A stretch of 26,506 nucleotides of DNA from JBHIER01 sp046760705 [NCBI: bacterium] (lineage in GTDB: Bacteria > JBHIER01 > G020348925): NCBI GenBank assembly GCA_046760705.1, contig JBHIER010000002.1:1-26506 (forward strand). Reading direction: 5' to 3'. Position numbers and translations under genes: made by a program. Shown here one piece after another: positions 1 to 7,318 of the stretch (its first letter is position 1; each line of letters opens with the position of its first letter). The notes under the pieces were generated by a model, which did no database searches, had not been told where the DNA came from, and was given only the letters and a program-made list of their open reading frames with translations.

Positions 1-83
1 TCTATTGGCATTTGACAGAGGATGTATTATATTGCAAACCAGAAAATGGATAACGGAACGATAGAAGCTAACGGATGGTTTGA

Positions 84-293
84 CGAAATTGGAAGGTTGG
101 ATTTTTAGAAGGGAGAAAGGGTTATGGGTGTGAAAAGGCTTGTGTTGAGACCCTCGATGAGAAATTAAGGTTGCGTGATGGTGTGATGGTGGCTCCGGGG
201 GTGGTCTACCGGAATTTAGTTGACTCTTCAACTAAGGCCGTAACAAGAGATCGAGCCATCAAAGAATCGGATATTATTGAGGCGGTATGGTAG
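84..293 (+). pseudogene. unidentified C-terminal coding remnant upstream of thrS
   Basis: One frame is open for 69 codons and ends at TAG 291-293. Its second half reads like genuine protein (for example VMVAPGVVYRNLVDSS followed by TKAVTRDRAIKESDIIEAVW). There is no convincing start: the nearest in-frame candidates are TTG at 171 and ATG at 186, neither with a good ribosome binding site. I do not recognise the family. It is most likely the 3' end of a decayed gene. A perfect 8-bp inverted repeat (216-223 with 228-235, loop ctct) lies inside it. The rest of 1-412 shows nothing else I can support apart from the thrS ribosome binding site. Confidence 0.3.
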
Positions 294-412
294 GAGTCAG
301 AGGAAAGTTGCCCTTCTACGAGGTGGGCTTGGACACGCAAAACTTTAGGGAAAAGATTAGATTATGACCGCGGCCGACATGAAAAGCGCAAGGCAAAATA
401 GAGAGGGGAAAA

Positions 413-2370
413 ATGGCTGACATGACTGTAAAATTTCCAGATGGGGATTCGAAGTCCTTTCCCAAGGTGAGCAAGGCCGAGGACCTTTTGTCTGAACTTG
501 ATATTAAACCGGAAGAGGCTCTGGCGGCCAAGGTCAACGGGAGATTGGTGGATATCTATTGTCCGCTCGAAGAGGATGCAGAGGTCGAGATTGTGAAACC
601 CGGCACCGAAGAGGGCTTGGACATACTTCGCCACACCACGGCCCACGTCATGGCCCAGGCTGTTCTTCGCACCTTTAAAGAGGTCGAGTTCGCCATCGGG
701 CCGACCATTGAGGACGGTTTCTACTACGACTTCGATCTGCAGGAGACACTTTCGCCAGAACATTTCGAGGCTATCGAGAAGGAAATGCGCAAGATCGTCG
801 AAGAGGATATTCCCATCCGGCGCATAGAAATGCCAAAAAATGAGGCCCTCAAGAAGTTGGAAGAACAGAGGGCAAATTTCAAGATCGAGTTGCTCAACGA
901 AGTCGAGGACGATGTGGTCAGCTTTTATGAACAGGGGGATTTCATCGACTGGTGCCGCGGACCCCATCTGCCCAGGACAGGGATGCTGAGAGCCTTCAAG
1001 CTCCTGAGCGTGGCCGGGGCATACTGGCGAGGGGACGAACGGAGACCAATGCTGCAGCGCATCTACGGCACGGCCTTCTTCACCCAGAAGGAACTGGATG
1101 AGTACCTCAAACAGATTGAAGAAGCGAAGAGACGGGATCACCGCAAGATTGGCAAAGATCTCGACCTTTTCAGCTTCCACGATGAAGCACCGGGATTCCC
1201 CTTCTGGCATCCGAAAGGAGTCATCCTGTACGATCAAGTTGTGGACTACTTAAAGATGAAGCTACAGAAGGCGGGCTACCTGGAGATAAAGACACCCATG
1301 ATTCTCAATGAACAACTGTGGCGTCAGAGCGGCCATTGGGAAAATTACCGCAATAACATGTATTTTACCGAGATCGATGAACAGACCTACGCCGTAAAGC
1401 CGATGAACTGCCCGGGGGGCACTTTAGTCTATCGCAACACTCTCTGTTCTTACAGAGATTTACCCTTAAAGATGGCGGAACTGGGCCTGGTGCACCGACA
1501 CGAGCTGAAAGGGGTGTTGAGCGGCCTTTTCCGTGTCCGAGCCTTCACCCAGGATGATGCCCACGTCTATTGCACTCCCGAGCAGTTGGAGCAGGAAATT
1601 GTCAATATTATCGATCTGGTCGTTGAGATATACACCGATTTCGGTTTCAAAGACTATCAGATAGAACTTTCCACTCGACCTCCGAAGTCAATGGGCACCG
1701 AGCTGATGTGGGAGAACGCAGAGAGGGCTTTGACCACCGCTTTAGAGATTAAGAAGATCCAGTTTAAAGTGAATCCTGGTGAAGGCGCTTTCTACGGGCC
1801 CAAAATAGATTTCCACATCAAAGATGCCATCAAGCGGTGGTGGCAGTGCGGTACTATTCAGGTCGATTTCTCCATGCCGGAGAGATTCGACATGACCTAC
1901 ATCGGTCCAGACGGAGGTAAGCATCATCCGGTCATGATCCATCGCGCCATCTTGGGTTCCATCGAGCGGTTCATCGGCATTCTGACCGAGCATTACGGTG
2001 GAGCTTTCCCCACCTGGCTGGCCCCGGTCCAGGCGCGCGTCCTTCCGGTGAGCGACAGGTGCGGATCATCCCCATCAGCGGGATCAAATTCGGAGACTAC
2101 GCCAATTCAGTCAACGAGCGCCTGCACCAAGCCGACGTTCGGTCCTCAGTGGACGGCAGGAGCGAAAAACTGAACTACAAGATTCGTCAGGCTCAAGTCC
2201 AGAAGGTGCCCTACATGCTCGTAGTAGGGAGCAAGGAGGCCGAATCCAACACTGTGGCGGTCAGAAGAAGGGACAACAGAGACCTCGGCCCGATGGACAC
2301 CGAAACCTTCACTGAGAGAGTGGTGCAGGAGATCAATGACAGGAACAATGCACTGACCATAGGTGCATGA
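413..2370 (+). CDS. thrS: threonyl-tRNA synthetase, reading frame interrupted near codon 540
   Basis: This class II synthetase charges tRNA-Thr in the cytosol. The order is standard: TGS domain (about 1-61), editing/SAD domain with HTTAHVMAQ and DWCRGPH, then the catalytic core with zinc-ligand Cys333 in MNCPGG, motif 2 (RVRAFTQDDAH) and motif 3 (HPVMIHRAILGSIERF). A GAGGGG ribosome binding site precedes the ATG. The first frame runs correctly to codon 540 (CAG 2030-2032), continues through ARVLPVSDR, then becomes nonsense until a stop at 2173. The anticodon-binding domain continues in another frame from 2059 (VRIIPISGIKFGDYANS) to the stop at 2368-2370. Skipping 26 nt gives about 643 residues, the usual family length. 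Identity is certain. Whether the interruption is a mutation, an assembly join or a recoding site is open. Confidence 0.93.
2033..2084 (+). repeat. two diverged tandem 26-nt units inside thrS
   Basis: Unit 1 (2033-2058) and unit 2 (2059-2084) both encode the first beta strand of the ThrRS anticodon-binding domain: ARVLPVSD and VRIIPISG. In codon alignment they agree at about 14 of 24 bases. Removing 2033-2058 joins codon CAG 540 to GTG 2059. Removing 2060-2085 instead joins SDR to KFGDYAN. Either removal gives one open, family-like protein. Unit 1 is bracketed by CAG (2030-2032) and CAG (2056-2058). Because 26 is not a multiple of 3, keeping both units shifts the frame. Confidence 0.7.
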
Positions 2371-2420
2371 CGTGTTCTCGCTGCTATGTGTGTACTGAAT
2401 TCACTCTCGAACTGAGAGAG

Positions 2421-2442
2421 GGCCGATGAAACCCATCGGTCC
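2421..2442 (+). terminator. weak hairpin after thrS, possible terminator
   Basis: GGCCGATG (2421-2428) pairs with CATCGG-T-CC (2434-2442) with one bulged T and loop aaacc. It is followed only by tttccctc, so the U-tract is poor. It lies 50 bp beyond the thrS stop and before the sigma gene. A terminator is possible but unproven. Confidence 0.25.
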
Positions 2443-2484
2443 TTTCCCTCGCCATCTCCGAAATTCTTCACATCCCCAGAGCCG

Positions 2485-2940
2485 ATGCTGTCCGTGGCGT
2501 ACCGCATGCTCAGCAACAAAGAGGACGCTGAGGAGGCTCTTCAGAACGCCTTCATAAACCTGTATCGGAAGATCGGCCAGTTCCAATTTGACTCGGCCTT
2601 CTCCACGTGGTTTTACCGGATCGTCGTCAACGCTTGTTTCGATGAACTGAAAAAGAGGAGACATTCGGTGGGCGTCCCTCTGGAGCAGGCGGCCGAGGTC
2701 TCGCAGCAGGCGCACACGGAGCTTGGGCACCATCTGCAAAAGGCGATCGACACTCTTCCCCCAAAGATGAAGGCCTGTTTCGTTCTCTTTGCCGTTCAGG
2801 GGTTCAAACAGCGGGAGATCGCCGAAATCCTGAAGATGAAGGAGGGGACAATCAAGGCCCAGATCTTTGGGGCCAAGGCTCGATTGCGGGAAGTTCTGGG
2901 AGAACGATTGAGGGGATGGAAGACAGATGAGGTGCAATAA
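2485..2940 (+). CDS. ECF-type RNA polymerase sigma factor, N-terminus apparently missing
   Basis: An extracytoplasmic-function sigma factor directs RNA polymerase to stress or envelope genes. Region 2 is recognisable from the first residue (MLSVAYRMLSNKEDAEEALQ, then FSTWFYRIVVNACFDELKKR). Region 4 follows at about 95-145 (PKMKACFVLFAVQGFKQREI, GTIKAQIFGAKARLRE). Family members normally have 25-35 residues before the VAYRML motif, and here only MLS is present. The frame stays open upstream to a stop at 2413-2415 and the in-frame SPEP before the ATG fits the family, but there is no start codon or ribosome binding site there. The N-terminal region 2.1 seems lost. Its end overlaps the anti-sigma gene by 14 nt. 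Family certain; start uncertain. Confidence 0.85.
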   Translation: MLSVAYRMLSNKEDAEEALQNAFINLYRKIGQFQFDSAFSTWFYRIVVNACFDELKKRRHSVGVPLEQAAEVSQQAHTELGHHLQKAIDTLPPKMKACFVLFAVQGFKQREIAEILKMKEGTIKAQIFGAKARLREVLGERLRGWKTDEVQ

Positions 2941-3571
2941 ATATCAACTCTATTGGCAGGGAAGATTTTCGGAGAAGGAGTTTGATGACCACCTCCGATC
3001 CTGCGACGAATGCCGGCAAGCTTTCACCCTCGATGGCCTCATCCAACGTCAGGCTCAAAAGCTCCCTGCACCCGAATCGGCCCCCTGGCTCTGGGCCAAG
3101 ATTGAGGACAGACTCACCAGGGAAAGGGGGAAATCTCAACCCTTTCTCTTCGCCAGGATTTTCTCTGAGATCATCACCCCGAAGCGGCATCTCCCTTATA
3201 AGATCGCAGCCCTACTCATCATCACCCTCGGTCTGTCGTATCTTCTCATCATCGGACCCCAAAGGGCGGTACCTGAGCCGCGGAACCTGCTCACCTCCTC
3301 AGCCCTGGCCAGAGTCGAAGAGATAGAAATGGAGTACGAACGAGCCATCGCTGAGTTAGAGCAACTAGCCCTTCCCTTGGTGGCCAATGCAGACACCGAT
3401 CTGCTGCTCCTTTACCGGGACAGACTTGAGACCATTGATGAGCAGATCGTGCGGTGCAAGGAGGCGCTGGAACAGAACAGGGCCAACACCCACATCCGAC
3501 GCTACCTCCTGGCCGCCTACCAGGACAAGAAGGAGACACTGAGCGAGCTTTTGGGGCTGACGAAGGGATAA
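2927..3571 (+). CDS. zinc-finger (zf-HC2) transmembrane anti-sigma factor
   Basis: Likely partner of the sigma factor, which it overlaps by 14 nt, so the pair should be translationally coupled. The N-terminus carries the anti-sigma zinc motif H22-x3-C26-x2-C29 (HLRSCDEC). A single membrane helix lies near residues 92-110 (IAALLIITLGLSYLLII). The external C-terminal part (about 120-214) is charged and predicted helical, probably coiled coil (ARVEEIEMEYERAIAELEQL). Such a protein would hold the sigma factor at the inner membrane until an envelope signal arrives. The sensing role of the C-terminal domain is inference. Confidence 0.85.
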   Translation: MRCNKYQLYWQGRFSEKEFDDHLRSCDECRQAFTLDGLIQRQAQKLPAPESAPWLWAKIEDRLTRERGKSQPFLFARIFSEIITPKRHLPYKIAALLIITLGLSYLLIIGPQRAVPEPRNLLTSSALARVEEIEMEYERAIAELEQLALPLVANADTDLLLLYRDRLETIDEQIVRCKEALEQNRANTHIRRYLLAAYQDKKETLSELLGLTKG

Positions 3572-3606
3572 TCGGTCTCAAATTCAAGGAGGAAGGAGTT
3601 TGAAGG

Positions 3607-5271
3607 ATGAAGATTTTCAATGTTGTTGCCTCCCCCATCCTCAGCTTGGTCTTCTGTTATTCGGCTGCATTTGGATTGGACGACCGAAGGGAAGATTACT
3701 TCACCAAGACCTTTGAGAGAGCTCTCAAAGTCAGTCCCGGCCGAACGGTCTATATTGACAACATAGATGGAGACATCTCCGTCTCATCGTGGGACAGGGA
3801 TGAGATCCACGTGGAGGCCACTTTGGAAATGCTCAATCTTGACGAGAGGACCAGGGAGCTCTTTTCCAGAGAGACTGAGTTGGAGGTGAACCCATATCGG
3901 GATGGGTATAGAATTGTCGTTGACATGCCGAGAGGTCTGGAGATCGAAGTGGAGAGCAAGGCCGGGACGTTTCGTGGGACGTTGAAAAAGCTCTCCCGGG
4001 GAAGGTGGGTCTACACCCCGTCGGGCGGAGTTGAATTGGAAGTCACTATCCCGAGCCAGATGTCTCTGGACGTGGAGAACAGCTACGGGGACGTGACTAT
4101 TGAGGGAATAGAAGGCAAAATCGAAGTTGTCAACGAATCAGGGAGCATCGATATTCAGAAATGCAATGGCGCAATAATGGCCGAAAACAGCTACGGTGAG
4201 ATTTCCATCTTGGATTGTGATGGGGATATGGAAGTGAAAAACAGTAGCGGAGAGGTCGCAGTGGAGGACGTCACTGGGAGTGTGGAAGTGGTGACTTCCT
4301 ATAAGATGGCTGAGGTAAGGCGAGTGAGTTCAGATGTTACAATCAGAAATACGAGCGGTGAGGTTCTGGCCACCGATATCGGTGGGGCCCTGCAGATCGA
4401 CACCTCCTCCAAGCCGGTGACGGTCTCATCGGTCGGAGGGCCGGCGACCATCGTCTGCACCAGCGGTGACATTATCTTACGCCAGGTTCAGGGCGAGGCT
4501 ACCATCACCGGCAGTTACAAACCTATAGAATTCCTCTCCATAGACGGAGATCTGACCATTAACGGCAACAGCAACCGGATCAGCGGTACGAGTGTTTCCG
4601 GAAAGGTTGATATCACCAGTTCCTACAAATCGATCGAGCTGTCTGACGTCGAGGGGGACGTCAATATCACCGGTCCCAGTTGCCTTGTGGATCTGGAAAG
4701 TGTGGGAGGTGACGTGTACATCCAGTCGAGTTACAAAGAGATCACGGTCACCGATGTGGGCGGGGATTGTGAGATCGACGGCAACTCAAATCCCGTGGCC
4801 GTTGAAAATATCTCTGGGGACGTGCGCATCAAAAGCAGCTACAAGACGATCAAAGCCACAAACGTCGGCGGCTCTCTTGATATCAGGGGAGGTTCATGTC
4901 CTGTTCTCGTTGACGGAGTAAAAGAGGTGCTGTCCGTGTCCAACTCCTACAAATATGTCATCGTCAAGAGGGCCGAGTCCTCGATTGAGATCGAAGGTGC
5001 CAGCAGTCCCATTGAGATATCGGAGATCGCAGCCCTGCCGGTAGGTGGGTTGTATGATGTGAGCACCACGTACAAGCGCATCACTCTGGTCTTACCGCCG
5101 AACCCATCGGTCAAAATCTGGGCCAGGACGCAGCACGGTAAAATCCTCTCCGATTTTCCGATGCTGTATAAAGAGAATGGCGGTAAGCAGGCTGAGATAA
5201 CCCTTGGCAATGGCGACTGCGACATCCGCCTCGCCACATCGTCGGATATCTATATCAAAAAGGAGAGGTGA
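3607..5271 (+). CDS. secreted DUF4097-type beta-solenoid protein
   Basis: A signal peptide (about residues 1-23, core ASPILSLVFCYSAAFG) leads into a roughly 430-residue repeat region of the DUF4097 adhesin-like kind. Coils of about 20-22 residues follow a hydrophobic pattern (xVxxxxVxGDVxI). Alternate coils begin with SYK or SYG and the others with SSG, SNP, SCP or similar, giving a two-coil super-repeat. The C-terminal part (RITLVLPPNPSVKIWART) resembles the usual DUF4097 end. A strong AGGAGG-type ribosome binding site precedes ATG 3607. It is the third gene after the sigma and anti-sigma genes, a common setting for DUF4097, so it is probably a target or sensor of that pair. The ligand is unknown. 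Confidence 0.8.
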   Translation: MKIFNVVASPILSLVFCYSAAFGLDDRREDYFTKTFERALKVSPGRTVYIDNIDGDISVSSWDRDEIHVEATLEMLNLDERTRELFSRETELEVNPYRDGYRIVVDMPRGLEIEVESKAGTFRGTLKKLSRGRWVYTPSGGVELEVTIPSQMSLDVENSYGDVTIEGIEGKIEVVNESGSIDIQKCNGAIMAENSYGEISILDCDGDMEVKNSSGEVAVEDVTGSVEVVTSYKMAEVRRVSSDVTIRNTSGEVLATDIGGALQIDTSSKPVTVSSVGGPATIVCTSGDIILRQVQGEATITGSYKPIEFLSIDGDLTINGNSNRISGTSVSGKVDITSSYKSIELSDVEGDVNITGPSCLVDLESVGGDVYIQSSYKEITVTDVGGDCEIDGNSNPVAVENISGDVRIKSSYKTIKATNVGGSLDIRGGSCPVLVDGVKEVLSVSNSYKYVIVKRAESSIEIEGASSPIEISEIAALPVGGLYDVSTTYKRITLVLPPNPSVKIWARTQHGKILSDFPMLYKENGGKQAEITLGNGDCDIRLATSSDIYIKKER

Positions 5272-5393
5272 GGATGGGTAAAGCCCTCCAACATGCAAGT
5301 ATAGCGTCCCAAAAGTTTTATCCTCAATTCTGGCTGTTCCAAATGTTTGAATGGACCTGGCCCTGATAGGGTAACGGATCAATCACCACACCT

Positions 5394-5615
5394 TCACTTG
5401 AAAGTGAAATAGAGCGGGGCAAAATCGTAACATATCTCAAATGGCAAGCCTAACGATTCATAAGTGCGTCCCTCACGGTCGCTGAATTCGACTTGAAACG
5501 CTCTACCGCCCGCCAGAATTTCAACCACCGTACCAACTTGCCCGCGCCATAGGTTGTATTCAGGTAGATCAACGGCGAGTGCCACCACGTCGAGCAGTTT
5601 GATGGTGTTTGTCAT
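5394..5615 (-). CDS. DUF4926 domain protein
   Basis: A 73-residue small basic-acidic protein matching the DUF4926 pattern: IKLLDVVALAVDLPEYNLWR, then GQVGTVVEI, VEFSDREGRTY and a C-terminal hydrophobic strand. The fold is probably a small beta barrel. DUF4926 genes typically sit beside another small gene in accessory, toxin-antitoxin-like loci; the specific biochemical role is not established. The upstream neighbour on the same strand (5652-5891) looks decayed. Orientation opposite to the flanking genes and nearby palindromic repeats suggest a horizontally acquired patch. Confidence 0.7.
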   Translation of the reverse strand: MTNTIKLLDVVALAVDLPEYNLWRGQVGTVVEILAGGRAFQVEFSDREGRTYESLGLPFEICYDFAPLYFTFK

Positions 5616-5651
5616 GCGTCGCCTCTCAATTTCACGAAGGGAAACAAGCGG

Positions 5652-5891
5652 TCAATCTCGGTATGTCCGAATCATGGCCCGCTTGCCCCGCCATTCGAAC
5701 ATGAAGTCAACCAAATAGCGTTGCTCATAATCATCACGTCCCCCAACTGTGCACCGTGTGTTTTGACCACGTGTAACAGCACGGTCTGACGAAAAGGTGT
5801 CAGGAACCGGAAAGTAGAATTTTACAAAATAAGGATTGGGGGGCAGATTATGATCTGATGCCACAGGGCACTCTTGAATCCCCGGGATCAT
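5652..5891 (-). pseudogene. decayed partner gene of DUF4926, possibly DUF6883-like
   Basis: Only the last half looks like protein (YEQRYLVDFMFEWRGKRAMI). The first half is translated repeat sequence: its ATG lies in the palindrome at 5887-5909 and the aaaaggtgtcaggaacc motif at 5792-5808 is also inside. After RTYRD the frame stops at 5652. Other frames continue sensibly: one reads PRLTACFPS, and another reads DRLFPFVKLRGDA and ends in an ATGA overlap with the DUF4926 start. This points to a frameshift or small deletion. The C-terminal pattern recalls DUF6883, a family I associate with DUF4926, but from memory and weakly. Treat as a broken gene of uncertain family. Confidence 0.4.
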
Positions 5892-5940
5892 CCGGTCAAG
5901 CCGGATGATGACACAATCCTCTTTGTCATTGCCCGACTCG
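5887..5940. repeat. dispersed palindromic repeat, partial copies
   Basis: ATCATCCGG (5887-5895) and CCGGATGAT (5901-5909) form a perfect 9-bp hairpin with loop tcaag, followed by ATGACA (5908-5913). Eleven bases later a second start, TGTCATTGCCCGACTCG (5924-5940), begins in opposite sense. The same two pieces, in the reverse order, bound a complete copy at 24908-25011. This is a small non-coding dispersed repeat of the TGTCAT...ATGACA kind. Confidence 0.65.
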
Positions 5941-6036
5941 GTGGGAGCCTCCCTGTGCGGGTCCGGCTTCGATTGTATCCGAGCCTTCCGTCCGGGCCGA
6001 AGCCTTCAGAGCTATCAAAGGGCCGGTAATTTTGGT

Positions 6037-6065
6037 TTGCAACCCTTCTTGAGATCATTTATATT
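6037..6065 (+). promoter_or_regulatory. candidate sigma70 promoter for queF
   Basis: TTGCAA (6037-6042) and TATATT (6060-6065) are separated by exactly 17 bp, about 80 bp upstream of the queF start. No preQ1-riboswitch-like structure is apparent between the promoter and the gene. Confidence 0.4.
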
Positions 6066-6143
6066 CTTTCCCGATCTTAGAAGATTTGAATGCTCATATT
6101 CTCAACGCTTGGGGGCTATCTCTTTGAACGGAACGAGGGAGCG

Positions 6144-6542
6144 ATGGAACAGAACTCTTACGAAGGGTTGCAGGAGGAGATCCGAGGGCTGAAGATCGAG
6201 CCGGAGATCGAGACCTGGCAGAACCAGTACCCGGATAAAGAATACACGATCGAGCTGACTATTCCGGAGTTCACCTCCGTCTGCCCCAAGACAGGCCTGC
6301 CAGATTTTGGGACGATACGGATCAGCTATGTTCCTGACAGGCGATGCGTCGAGCTCAAATCGCTGAAGCTTTACATCCATGCCTATCGGGATGTGGGGGT
6401 CTTTCACGAACACGCCGTCAACAAGATCCTGGACGATTTCGTCCGGGCCTGCCGGCCCCGGAGCGCCCGGGTTGTGGGTGAGTTCAATGTCCGGGGCGGT
6501 ATCAGGGCCGTGGTCGCGGCCTCCTACGAAAGATCGGACTAG
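6144..6542 (+). CDS. queF: NADPH-dependent 7-cyano-7-deazaguanine reductase (preQ0 reductase), short type
   Basis: QueF reduces the nitrile of preQ0 to the amine preQ1 in queuosine biosynthesis, using NADPH. Diagnostic pieces are present: the nucleophile Cys in FTSVCPKTGLPDFG, the QueF signature ELKSLKLY, then HAYRDVGVFHEHAVNKI with its conserved Glu-His. The short unimodular form is about 130 residues, matching 132 from ATG 6144. A longer in-frame start at 6090 exists, but 6144 has GAGGGA just upstream and fits the family length. It stands alone, with its own candidate promoter and a terminator just downstream. No other queuosine gene lies in the window. Confidence 0.93.
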   Translation: MEQNSYEGLQEEIRGLKIEPEIETWQNQYPDKEYTIELTIPEFTSVCPKTGLPDFGTIRISYVPDRRCVELKSLKLYIHAYRDVGVFHEHAVNKILDDFVRACRPRSARVVGEFNVRGGIRAVVAASYERSD

Positions 6543-6564
6543 CCGGAAATCGTGCGGGCAGGGC

Positions 6565-6593
6565 GGGCTCCGGTCCCTTGGAGCCCCATTTTT
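6565..6593 (+). terminator. intrinsic terminator of queF
   Basis: GGGCTCC (6565-6571) and GGAGCCC (6580-6586) form a perfect 7-bp GC-rich stem with loop ggtccctt, followed by CA and five Ts (6589-6593). It lies 22 bp after the queF stop. Confidence 0.75.
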
Positions 6594-6607
6594 GGCAAAA
6601 AAATCCC

Positions 6608-6636
6608 TTGACTCTCCCATTTCGATCAATTAGCTT
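6608..6636 (+). promoter_or_regulatory. candidate sigma70 promoter for the TPR lipoprotein gene
   Basis: TTGACT (6608-6613) and TAGCTT (6631-6636) are 17 bp apart, just after the queF terminator and 91 bp before the next start codon. The -35 is good and the -10 mediocre, in an AT-rich stretch. Confidence 0.4.
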
Positions 6637-6727
6637 TAAAAATAATTTCTCCGACAAAGGGATGCTTCTGTATGCCCTTTTCGGTTTGTAGTGGGAATCT
6701 TGCACAGTGTAGAAAGGAGGTCGGGCG

Positions 6728-7297
6728 ATGTCCAGAACTTCTATGTTGGCAGGTGCAGTCTCACTCCTGTGCCTGTTTCTGCTCTGGGTGGGGTGCGCCC
6801 CGAAAAGCCCGGAGGAGCTCTATTCAACCGCCACGGAGGCTCATGAGGCCGGGCAGATCGAAAAAGCCTTAGAGAATTACAAAAGAATTGCCGAAAAATA
6901 TCCTGACAGCAAATACGCCTTCAAAGCCCAGTTCATGACCGCCCATCTGAGCGCCGATACCACCGTAAAGGACGTATCCGCTTCAGAGGAGGCCTATCAG
7001 GAGTACTTCTTCAACGAGGCTCAGCAACTTCAGGTGGACCAGAAATTCGAGGAGGCGGTCACCTATTATCAGAAGTTCTTGGAAGAGTACCCCGACAACA
7101 AGTACGCATACAAGGCCCAGTTTATGATCGGGTTCATATATTCTGAGAGTATGCCAGACACGGCCAAGGCCCGCCAGGCTTTCCAAAAGGTCCTCACCGA
7201 CTATCCTGAGAACGACTTGACCGATGATGCCAAATGGATGATCGAAAACCTGAGCAAAGGGCCGGAGGAGATCATCACCGGGCAAGGAAAGCGGTAA
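6728..7297 (+). CDS. TPR-repeat outer-membrane-type lipoprotein (BamD/YbgF-like)
   Basis: A lipoprotein signal peptide ends in LLWVGC with the lipidated Cys at residue 23. The mature part has tetratricopeptide-like pairs with the pattern ALENYKRIAEKYPDSKYAFK, repeated as AVTYYQKFLEEYPDNKYAYK and ARQAFQKVLTDYPENDLTDD. Such proteins are periplasmic scaffolds, as in BamD or CpoB/YbgF, but 189 residues is short for BamD and I do not assign it to either. A textbook ribosome binding site (AAAGGAGG, 7-nt spacing) fixes the start. It probably forms an operon with the BatD-like gene 21 bp downstream. Confidence 0.75.
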   Translation: MSRTSMLAGAVSLLCLFLLWVGCAPKSPEELYSTATEAHEAGQIEKALENYKRIAEKYPDSKYAFKAQFMTAHLSADTTVKDVSASEEAYQEYFFNEAQQLQVDQKFEEAVTYYQKFLEEYPDNKYAYKAQFMIGFIYSESMPDTAKARQAFQKVLTDYPENDLTDDAKWMIENLSKGPEEIITGQGKR

Positions 7298-7318
7298 CCT
7301 GCCAGAGGGCCCCGGCCC

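Noticed and set aside
12-33. TTGACA at 12-17 as a promoter
   Set aside because: The nearest AT-rich -10 candidates are only 7-10 bp away, and nothing suitable lies at 16-18 bp.
195-235. T-box-like motif (gggggtggtctaccgg) and an 8-bp hairpin upstream of thrS, suggesting a T-box leader
   Set aside because: The motif departs from the T-box core, there is no U-tract after the hairpin and no specifier stem I can find; the same bases read as protein in the 84-293 frame.
362-1237. 291-codon open frame on the minus strand within thrS
   Set aside because: It is the antisense shadow of a certain thrS coding region and has no family features.
2059-2370. Independent gene for a free anticodon-binding domain
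   Set aside because: It continues ThrRS exactly, has no ribosome binding site before GTG 2059, and together with codons 1-540 gives the normal ThrRS length.
5274-5366. 30-codon frame starting ATGGGTAAAGCC right after the DUF4097 gene, with a good upstream ribosome binding site
   Set aside because: Too short and without recognisable features; possibly the stub of a lost fourth gene of the sigma operon, but it cannot be supported.
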